DNA of 64,000 nucleotides from Micromonospora thermarum (GTDB lineage Bacteria > Actinomycetota > Actinomycetes > Mycobacteriales > Micromonosporaceae): the NCBI RefSeq assembly GCF_012034245.1, contig NZ_JAATEO010000006.1, positions 144,996 through 208,995 of the forward strand, written 5' to 3'. Of the stretch, positions 48,060 through 55,900 are shown piece after piece. Numbering within the stretch: position 1 is the stretch's first letter; each line of letters begins with the position of its first letter. Both the position numbers and the translations under genes were made by a program. A model generated the notes under the pieces. It did no database searches and had not been told where the DNA came from. It saw nothing but the letters and a program-made list of their open reading frames with translations.

Positions 48060-48336
48060 GACGGAAGAACCTCCCTAGCCTGCCGAAGGCCACGCCTCAA
48101 CAGGTTCAGCTCGACAGGAATCACCGGCACGGGACCGGTACTTGACGGACGGCTAACGACGTGTCGACAGATCCACCGGCTCCCGCCAGCCAGCGGGACA
48201 CCAGCAGTACGGTCGCCGCCAACACGGCAGCGAGAGCGACACGCTGGCGCCCTCGTACTGCTCGGCCAGGCCGGAGCAGATGTCGCCGATCCCCGCGCCA
48301 CGGCGACAACCGACCTCGACAACGTGACGACCCATT
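48060..48336 (-). other. Spacer between triple winged-helix regulator and giant B
   Basis: 277 bp containing the GGGAGG ribosome site of giant B. A TTG-started 62-codon frame at 48121-48309 would encode one hydrophobic helix (ALAAVLAATVLLVSRWLAG), but it has only a poor ribosome site. I leave it uncalled. Confidence 0.35.
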
Positions 48337-49440
48337 TCACACGGGGCACCCGTGGTACCAGCCCGACGGATCGGTCCGGATGACCCGGTCGTCGGCGCAT
48401 CGGACCCGAGCGCGCCGCGGGTACGCAGGTGCCAGTGCGGTGAGCCCTCGCCGGTCGGCAAGGAACCAGCCATCACCGCTCGTGACCACCTGATCCGGGC
48501 CCAGCTTGGCACGCAGCCGCGATATGACGGTGCTGACTGCGTTGGCGCTCTTCGGGCGCCGCTCGACGGGCAACCCGGCCCACAGATGCGTGGCCCGGCG
48601 TGGCTCTCCCCGCGCCTCGAGCAGCATCCCCAGCACCGCTGCCTCCCGGGAACTCAGTCGGACCGGCTTGGCCTGGCCGTCCGTCCATACCTCGCGCGCC
48701 ATGTTGTCCAGTCGCAGGCCACCCCACGTGGTGTGATCGGGGCGAACACTCGGCGGTCCGGCCAGCCGCCACCCGCCGCCGCCGGTGGTGATGGCGTGTC
48801 GCCCCAGACGTCGGCGGAGGCAGGCGACCACGACACCGACGCCACGGACGGTGCGCGGCCGATGTTCCGGCGGCAACGACGACCAAATGTCCCGCCCACT
48901 CCGTGGCAGACCCCGCGCCTCGAGCAGAACGCGGAGCACGACAGACTCCTGGTGGCCGAGACGGATGGTCCGGCCGCTCGCTTCCAGCCGTGCGTACCGT
49001 CGTGTGACATCGAGGCACAGGTCCCCGTACCTGAGCAGGTCCGGCCCGTCGTGATGCGTCTCGGCGGGATCGCGTAGCCACCAGCCGCCTGCTCCGGTCA
49101 GGATCCGCGCGCGACCCACCTTGTGCCGGAGGTGGGAGATCACGGCGCCGATCTGAGCAGCGGTGGGAGGCCGGAAGCCGGTCGGCATGGCCGCCAGGAT
49201 GGCGGCTCGGTCGAGCGGTTCCCCCCGAGCCATGATCAGGACGGCCAGCACGGCGGCCTGCTGACCACTGAGCCTGACTGCCCGCAGGTCAGGGTGCAGT
49301 CGAGCCAGACCGGTCGAGCCCAGTAGCTCTATCCCCGCGTGGCGCAGTGCGGCCCCCCAGTCGGGAAGGCGCGGTTCGGGGTGTGCGCGCGGTGAGGGCC
49401 GGGCGAGCGCGGACCGGGCCACCGCCGGGCCATGAGCCAT
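48337..49440 (-). CDS. Transcriptional regulator with three tandem OmpR-type winged-helix domains
   Basis: 367 aa that divide into three homologous segments, residues about 36-123, 135-227 and 238-328. Each reads as a start strand, a conserved L(S/G)xxExxVLxxLLxARGEP-type helix, a helix preceding RP, a recognition helix VxxVIxxLRxKLG, and a wing ending GxGGWxLA. This is the winged-helix plan of OmpR/PhoB C-terminal domains, but no receiver domain, ATPase or sensor is present. The C-terminal 40 residues carry two Cys. The ATG at 49440 follows GGGAGGA. It is transcribed toward giant B 277 bp away and is its most likely regulator (inference from position). Three consecutive winged helices could read an extended operator. 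Confidence 0.82.
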   Translation of the reverse strand: MAHGPAVARSALARPSPRAHPEPRLPDWGAALRHAGIELLGSTGLARLHPDLRAVRLSGQQAAVLAVLIMARGEPLDRAAILAAMPTGFRPPTAAQIGAVISHLRHKVGRARILTGAGGWWLRDPAETHHDGPDLLRYGDLCLDVTRRYARLEASGRTIRLGHQESVVLRVLLEARGLPRSGRDIWSSLPPEHRPRTVRGVGVVVACLRRRLGRHAITTGGGGWRLAGPPSVRPDHTTWGGLRLDNMAREVWTDGQAKPVRLSSREAAVLGMLLEARGEPRRATHLWAGLPVERRPKSANAVSTVISRLRAKLGPDQVVTSGDGWFLADRRGLTALAPAYPRRARVRCADDRVIRTDPSGWYHGCPV

Positions 49441-49712
49441 GCTGTTCCTCCCACTTTCCCATCGCAGGTGTGCACCACGACGGGGGGCGCCCGGTCAGGG
49501 TTCAAACTGTCCCTGTGACGGTCGTCTCCAAAAGTCGAGACATGGGCATCGACGGAGGCGAGCGACCGCGGTTGCGAGGTGCGCCCCGCCGACTGGACCG
49601 GCGGACGGCTCGTGCTCCCAAGTTGTCCAATACCTGTTCAGCATCCGCCCAGATGACGAATACGGCGGCCCAGCCGCATCGGGATCCACCACGGAGAGCC
49701 GACAATGGGGTG

Positions 49713-50840
49713 ATGGATGGACGAGTACTCGTCGTGGGTGCTGGAATCGCCGGGCTGGCCGTCGCCAACGCGTTACACCGGTACGGTCTGGACGCCGTCG
49801 TCGTCGACCGGCTCACCGGCCCGCCGGACGCCGGGCTCGCCCTGAATCTGCCTGCCAACGGCGTACGGGCGCTCGGTGCACTCGGCTTCGCCGATGCGGT
49901 GGATCAGCTGGGCGAGCCGGTGCGCCGTCGGGAGTATCGCAACGCCAGAGGCAAGCTGTTGTTCGCCGTCGACGAAGCCGCCTTCTGGGGCGATGGCGCC
50001 GGCTCACGCTGTGTCCGGCGCGCCGACCTGCACGCGATGCTGGCCAGCGGTGTGCCGGCGGAGACCGTCCGGTGGGACACACCGGTGGACGACCTCCGTC
50101 TCGTCGACGACAAAGCACTCGTCGGCGACGAGGGCTGGGATTTCGTGGTCGGCGCCGACGGAGTGCGATCCGCGGTCCGCGCCGCGGCCTTCGGGCAACA
50201 ACCCCTCCGGTCCGGGCTGTTGTCGGCTGCCAGTTGGCGGTTCATGGCCCCCAACCCGGGAGTCGAGTGCTGGACCGTGTGGTCCGGGTCCACCGGAACG
50301 CTGCTGCTTATTCCGGCCGGCGACAACGAGGTCTACGGGTACGCATCCGCTACCCGGGGCGGCGCCACCGGGTCCGGCCCAGCGTGGTTGACAACGACAT
50401 TCGCCGAATTCCCCAGCCCAGTCCGGACAGTGGTTGCCCACGTGGCGGGAGGTGCCGGTGTCCTGTACCACTCACCGGTCGAGGAGGTGCGGATCCCGCG
50501 GTGGAGCAAGGGGCGCGTGGTGCTGATCGGCGACGCCGCTCACGCGACCGCACCAGTATGGGCGCAGGGCGGAGCGCTCGCGGTGGAGGACGCGCTCGTC
50601 CTCGCCGAGCTGTTGTCGACGGAGACCGATTGGACGTCGATCGGCGTTCGGTACGAACTGCGCCGCCGGCCCAGGGTCGAACACGTGCAGGCCATGACGG
50701 ACCGGCTCTCCCACGCGGCGCGGCTGCCGGCCTGGCTGCGCGACATCGTGGTGCCGCGCACGGGACCCAGGACCTACACCGCAACCTATGAGGCGCTCCG
50801 GGCACCTGTCCTGCACACCGCCGGTCCCCCGGCGATGTGA
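49713..50840 (+). CDS. FAD-dependent monooxygenase (PHBH/aromatic hydroxylase type)
   Basis: 375 aa. It has the N-terminal Rossmann motif VLVVGAGIAGLAVANAL, a DG-type segment (VVGADGVRSAVR) that binds NAD(P)H and FAD, and the GD motif VVLIGDAAHATAP. These are the three standard landmarks of class A flavoprotein monooxygenases; the substrate is unknown. The start is ATG 49713 (a GTG at 49710 is adjacent); the ribosome site is weak, only a G run. It diverges from the triple winged-helix regulator across 272 bp, so the regulator might control it, but nothing in the sequence shows this. Confidence 0.85.
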   Translation: MDGRVLVVGAGIAGLAVANALHRYGLDAVVVDRLTGPPDAGLALNLPANGVRALGALGFADAVDQLGEPVRRREYRNARGKLLFAVDEAAFWGDGAGSRCVRRADLHAMLASGVPAETVRWDTPVDDLRLVDDKALVGDEGWDFVVGADGVRSAVRAAAFGQQPLRSGLLSAASWRFMAPNPGVECWTVWSGSTGTLLLIPAGDNEVYGYASATRGGATGSGPAWLTTTFAEFPSPVRTVVAHVAGGAGVLYHSPVEEVRIPRWSKGRVVLIGDAAHATAPVWAQGGALAVEDALVLAELLSTETDWTSIGVRYELRRRPRVEHVQAMTDRLSHAARLPAWLRDIVVPRTGPRTYTATYEALRAPVLHTAGPPAM

Positions 50841-50919
50841 TCGCACGGAACGGCGTACGGCAATGGTGGCGGCAGCATCGGCGACGCCGGCTTGAGGAAG
50901 CGTCCACCACGTACGCCCC

Positions 50920-51139
50920 GTCCACAATCAAGGACCTGGAACCGTCCCTGACATCAGACTAGCCTGAAAGGCCATGGCCCCGGACACTGGCCGAGCCAAT
51001 AGTGGACTAATCCAGGTGAGGCAACAGATGGTAGTGACAATATCCATCGACGATCTTGCCGTTAATTACGGCTCCTATTCCTTTGAGGGTCCTCATTTCA
51101 GGAAGGGCGTCTGGACCGCGGACCTGTACCAACTGCCCG
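50920..51139 (+). repeat. Direct repeat copy A (promoter plus 5' end of the 51028 gene)
   Basis: About 217 bp here match 61054-61270 in the same orientation, roughly three quarters identical by eye, including GACTAGCCTGAAAGGC and ACTAATCCAGG blocks. The two copies bracket the integrase remnant and the synthase operon. Confidence 0.75.
50938..50965 (+). promoter_or_regulatory. Candidate promoter of the 51028 gene
   Basis: GGAAC at 50938-50942 and TAGCCT at 50960-50965 are separated by 17 bp. The block around TAGCCT is one of the best conserved parts of the duplicated copy at 61 kb, while the GGAAC is not. The ATG is about 60 bp downstream. Confidence 0.35.
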
Positions 51140-51630
51140 ACCTCTCGAATGGATTCGTAGCCGCGGTCCCCGACGCGGTCTGCCTCCTGACGGGGACCGT
51201 CCACGGAGACGTACGCCTCACGGTCGAGGTGCGAGAGGCAGCTCCGGAGCGGGAACTGGATGAGTGGGAGGCTGCGGTGGAAGTCAGCCTCTTCAGCACG
51301 GATGGCTACTTGACTGGGCCGGACGAAGACGATTTCGTGACCATCCGGCTCACCTCGGCTCCAGGCTGGTATCGACTGCGAGCGTATGCGCGAGGCCGCG
51401 GGACGGCCCGGCACCATCACTACACCTGTGACGACAATTGCTCGACCTGCCCCATCGAGGAGCACAAGCTCATCTTTTGGCCCGCGCCGCCTCTTGCCGA
51501 GGAAGCGCTGAAGCGAGACGGCGTCCACTCCGATCTCCGCGACAAGCGTCCGCTTCCTGCCTTCGGCCCAGAAGCGCATCCGGTGGACCTGGAAGGATTC
51601 CACGACGCTCTCCCCAACATCATCATTTGA
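51028..51630 (+). CDS. Hypothetical protein with His/Cys cluster
   Basis: 200 aa, function unknown. A beta-rich N-terminus (TISIDDLAVNYGSYSFEGP) is followed by acidic segments and a His3-x2-Cys-x4-Cys-x2-Cys cluster (HHHYTCDDNCSTC, about residues 147-159) that could bind a metal. No signal peptide or helix bundle is seen. The ATG at 51028 follows GTGAGG; an earlier in-frame ATG at 50974 has no site. AT-rich codons (GTTAATTAC) differ from the neighbours, suggesting transfer. A frameshifted, truncated copy of its 5' end lies at 61161-61275. Confidence 0.6.
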   Translation: MVVTISIDDLAVNYGSYSFEGPHFRKGVWTADLYQLPDLSNGFVAAVPDAVCLLTGTVHGDVRLTVEVREAAPERELDEWEAAVEVSLFSTDGYLTGPDEDDFVTIRLTSAPGWYRLRAYARGRGTARHHHYTCDDNCSTCPIEEHKLIFWPAPPLAEEALKRDGVHSDLRDKRPLPAFGPEAHPVDLEGFHDALPNIII

Positions 51631-51655
51631 TCTGCCACGTCGTACCGTGAGGCAT

Positions 51656-51757
51656 GGCGAGCAGTCACCGCGCGCTATCCGCGTCGGCAACACCCTGCGC
51701 TACCGGCGCAGCGAGGTCGAACGCTGGCTCGACCACCACACGGACGCGAAGCGGTGA
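51656..51757 (+). pseudogene. C-terminal half of an excisionase (xis)
   Basis: The frame ending at the TGA at 51755-51757 reads PRAIRVGNTLRYRRSEVERW and then LDHHTDAKR. This is the second half of a MerR/AlpA-like excisionase helix-turn-helix protein, next to an integrase as in actinomycete integrative elements. No start precedes it; the N-terminal half lies inverted at 52803-52903. Confidence 0.7.
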
Positions 51758-51760
51758 GCC

Positions 51761-52864
51761 ATGGCCCGACCTGAACTGCCCATCGGCACCTGGGGCGAGA
51801 TCCGCACCCAGCGACTCGGACCCGACCGGTTCCGCGCACGAGCCCGGTTCCGCGACTACGACGGCAAGACCCGCGACATCGAGGCCACCGACACCACCGG
51901 CCCAGCCGCCGAACGGGCGCTGAAGGTCAAGCTGCGCGGCCGCACCACCCCCAACGACGACGAGATCACCCGAGAAACCCGCGTCAGCAGACTCGCCGAA
52001 GTGTGGGTCGAAGAGATCACCGCCGAGGAACGGATCGCACCGCAGACAATCCAGCGGTACCAGACCAGCCTGCGCACCGCGATCCTGCCAGCGTTGGGCG
52101 ATCTCCGGATCCGAGAGGCCAGCGTCGGTCGCCTCGACCGGTTCCTGCGCGACATCGCCAAGGACCGCCCGTCGGCGGCCAAGGGCACCAAGGTCGTCCT
52201 CGGCCAGATGTTCGCGCTGGCCGAACGGCATGGGGCGATCCCGACCAACCCCCTACGCGACACCGGCCAACAACGCGAGCCCCGCCGCAAGGTCGTCGCT
52301 CTCACCGACGAGCATCTCCACGCCGTCCGGGCGGCGATCCGCGAATGGCAGCGACCGGTCCCCGGCAAGCCCGGGCCTCGGCACACCGGCGACCTGGCCG
52401 ACATCGTCGACCTCATGCTCGCCACCGGCGCCCGCATCGGTGAGATCCTCGCCCTGCGCTGGGAAGACCTGGACCTCGCCGCCGAACGCCCAACCCTGAC
52501 GATCTGCGGCACCCTGGTGTCCGTCAAAGGCCAGGGCTTCTTCCGACAACCCTGGACCAAGAGCGACGCCGGCTACCGGATGGTCGTCCTGCCCCGGTTC
52601 GCGGTCGGCGTGCTCCTGGCCCGCAAGCTCGTCACCGCCGACAACCCGCATGACGCGATCTTCGCCTCTCGACGCGGCACCTGGCTGGCGCCCAACAACG
52701 TCCGCCGCCAGTGGCGCCAAGCCCGAGCCGACACCGACCTCGACTGGGTCACCCCCCACGCCTTCCGCAGGACAGTGGCCACCACCCTCGCCTCGGCAAT
52801 GCCGGGCGAAGAGAGTGTTCTTGGGCTTGCCCAGCCAGGCGGCGAGGTCGTCGATGGTCAGTAG
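51761..52864 (+). pseudogene. int: Tyrosine site-specific integrase, 3' end lost
   Basis: Phage/AICE-type integrase. It has an N-terminal arm and core-binding SAM-like domain (TIQRYQTSLRTAILPALG), then the catalytic domain with box I Arg (ATGARIGEILALRWEDLD) and box II HAFRRTVATT. Homology stops near residue 347 (about 52802); the final helix with the LGH motif and nucleophilic Tyr is missing, replaced by read-through of inverted xis DNA up to 52864. It cannot be an active recombinase. The start ATG at 51761 follows the xis stop by 3 bp, the usual xis-int arrangement. Confidence 0.85.
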
Positions 52865-52903
52865 CGGGTCTGGCCGCCATTCGGAGGTCGCTGGGCCGTT
52901 CAT
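52803..52903 (-). pseudogene. N-terminal half of the same excisionase, inverted
   Basis: On the minus strand ATG 52903 leads into MNGPATSEWRP and DPLLTIDDLAAWLGKPKNTL, the first half of an excisionase helix-turn-helix protein, ending near FARHCRGEG. The C-terminal half is on the plus strand at 51656-51757. The two halves plus the integrase are explained by one inversion with breakpoints in mid-xis and near the int 3' end. Confidence 0.7.
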
Positions 52904-52965
52904 CGCCGGCCCAACGTGTTGGCCGAACCGGGCTGCTGGCTCATACACCAACTACGGCTGGAGTG

Positions 52966-55900
52966 CTAGGCCACAAACTGCCCGGTTGCTGGGTCGAATG
53001 TGCCGCGTCCGACCGAACGGAGGTGGTGAAGCCGGGCAAGCAAGCGGCCATCCGAGGCGGTCATGTGGGCAGCCTCACCCCTGGTCGTGGTCGCCGCATG
53101 GTGGTGGAGCGTGAGGCTGTGCCCGAAGGCCTGGTCCAGTTCAACGTCGTTGTGTTCCAGATGCAGATCCAGCCGACCGATCGCGGCAAGCCCTGCGACA
53201 TGCATGCGTTCGTTGACCACACGCAGAGCAGCCAGCCGCGCGAGCCCGTCGACCGCGAGGCTGGGCACGAGGAACTGGCCGAATATGCCGGAGCCAGCGG
53301 CTTCGGACAAGTCCAGCTTTGCCGACACTCCCCACGGATGCGCCCGAGGTTGCCACATAGCCAGGAATGGTCCGCTCATGGCGACGGGCGACCCGGGCAG
53401 CAGATACGGATCGGGGATCAGCAGTCCCCCGTCCCGAGGCGGGCAGCAGATCTCGATCGGGTCGGTTGGTGCGCCGAGAACCACTCTCATCCGGCAATGG
53501 GTCCGCTCCGCCAGAAGGGTGCCGTCCGGGGCCCGCACGTCGCCGGTGACAGTGACCGCGACGCTGGTCTGTTCCAGCCCGCGCTCGCAGACACGGGCGT
53601 CCACCTTCACCATCTTCGGCCAGCTGTCGCGGGGGCCACGCAGGAAGCTGAGGAAAACGGCATCTCGGATGGAACGAACCTTGCTCCCCGGCACCAGGAC
53701 GGCGGCCGCCTCGGATGCGAGTTCGAGGAAGATCGCTCCGGGCATGGTCGGGCGGCCATCCACGATATGGTGGGCCAGGTAGCGGTGTCTTTCCAGGTCG
53801 AGTTCCAGAGACCATCGCGCATGGTCCGGCGTGGCCTCGAAGGGCGCTGAGGTCAGAAAGAAGCGCCCGCGCGGTGCGCCTGCCGTTTTGTGCTGGTCCA
53901 GGCGATCCAGGAGTGCGTGCTCAGTCTCACCCAGGTACAAGACCTCCGCCGCTGCTTCGTGCCTCAGGTCGGCGAACTCCTCGACCGTGTGAGCCGTCCC
54001 TTCTGCGGTGCTGATCCCGGTGAGTGTGAGCCTGCGCTGCTGGTGTGCGAGAAACACCGGGTCGGCGGCGAATCCGTCCTCGGCCCACAGTGTCCAGTCC
54101 ACCGTGAACTCGTCTGATCCTCCGGCCTGGGCATGAGTGGCGGCGGTGGCGAGAAATGCGTTGCCGGTCACGTAGCCACTGTCGCCCGGAACACCTATGA
54201 CACTCGCAATAGAGCCGACGTTGTACCAACGGCTGGGCGGTGCGGACAACAGCGCCTTCTTCAGGTTGAGGTACCCGCGGACTTTACTGTCACGTACGGT
54301 CCGGAAGATGTCGAGGAAGTCGCCGCGTACGGCTCCACGGACGACGCCAGCACCGTGCACCACAACGTCAACCTTGCCCTCGGCGGACAGGACGGTGCCG
54401 ATGGCAGTCTCGACCGCTGCCTGATTTCTGACGTCGCACTGGAGGTATTGCACGTTGTCTGGCCCGCACAGCTCGGCCAGTTCCTCGATAACGGCCTGCT
54501 TGTCCGCCGCCTGATTCAGCCGGGTGTACCGTCGGTTGAGGGTGGCGATGGACATGTCCGGATCCTGGTCGTGCCATGCCTCGATCAGCTGTGCCCGGCC
54601 AAGAGAGAGCATCGCGAGCTCCGCGGAATCCGCCAACGGTTGACTGCCCAGCAGCCAGACGCGAGGCCGCGTGCGCGCCGCCAGGGCGGCGACCATCCGG
54701 GCGGTGATGCCCCGAGCGCCGCCCGTCACCACCATCACCGGATCCTGGGGCATCAGGTCTGCCGAGGGTGTCTCGGGTGGCGCGGACAACCGGACGACCA
54801 TCGGCTCGAACCGCTGTTTTCCCTGGTAATACGCAATGCCGCGGTGCCGGGCCAGCGCGGACTCTGCCGCTAGTAACGCCAGTCCGGACTTCACGTCGGG
54901 GTCGTCGGTGACCACGGTGTAGCCGACCCCTGAGGGGAGGTCCCAGAGCAGGGAAGCGCTAAGACCGGTGAACAGGCCGGTGCCTGGTTTAGGGATGCCG
55001 CCGCTAAGGCCATTCGGCACTAGCACGGCGAAGGAGCCCCCGTCGTCGAGCTGATCCTGGTGCTCGCGCAGCGCGATCTCACACAGGTCGTGCAGCTCCA
55101 GCAGCGACTCGGGCACCTGCCCGCTCGCGCCACCAGTGGCGATCACTCGGACGTGGGCAATGCGCTGACCAGCCACGACCGCTCGGTAGGTCGCGACGTC
55201 GACCGGGTGCACCGACAGCACTCCGCTGGGTACCGGTCCTGGCAGGGGAGTGAGGACGGTCCTGCCGGAACCACTCAGCACGGCCGCAGTCGCCAAGTCG
55301 TCGGTGAGGACGAGGCTGCCCGCCGGGATAGCGGAAACCGGCTCTCGCACGGCAACCGGAGGAGAGGCACGCATGATCAGGCCGTGCCGTCGCACTTGGT
55401 GGTCCTCATCGTTTGGCGCCGGTGTAAGCATCTCCTTCGAGATGAGGAAGGAAGGCGCATGTTCCTCGACACCCATCAGGCGAACTCGCGGCTCGGAACG
55501 GACCAGGGCACGCAATAGCGCCAACGCGGAGCATGCGCCGAGATAGCGTTCGTCGTCGTCGCGGGCCACCACCGTCGCGAGATCGTCCTGCTGGGGCCGG
55601 CCGGTCAACGGTTCAACCTGAGCGACTACGGGTAGGCCGCTGGCGCGGGCGACGGACCTGCGGGTGACAGCGAATCCGAAGGCGCCCTCGCATGGAGGCG
55701 CGGTCCGACTGGCCGGACGGCCGTATGCCGCGGCAGCCCACACGTCGGTCTGGGCGTTGAGGCCGAACACGAGCGCGATGTCGATGTCACCGGTATCCAG
55801 GTACCGGGCGGCGGTGTCCAGCGCGGCGAGCGTGGAGTCGAGTCCCGCGTCGACGGACATGTTCATGCCCCGGAGGTTGAGCAGGACGTTGACCCTAGCC

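Noticed and set aside
48121..48309. A 62-codon frame with one hydrophobic helix upstream of giant B
   Set aside because: TTG start, poor ribosome site, no homology pattern; kept only as a note in the spacer entry.
51600..53000. Search for a tRNA gene as attachment site near the integrase
   Set aside because: No cloverleaf-like sequence with CCA end or conserved GTTCGA block was seen beside int, so no att site is claimed.
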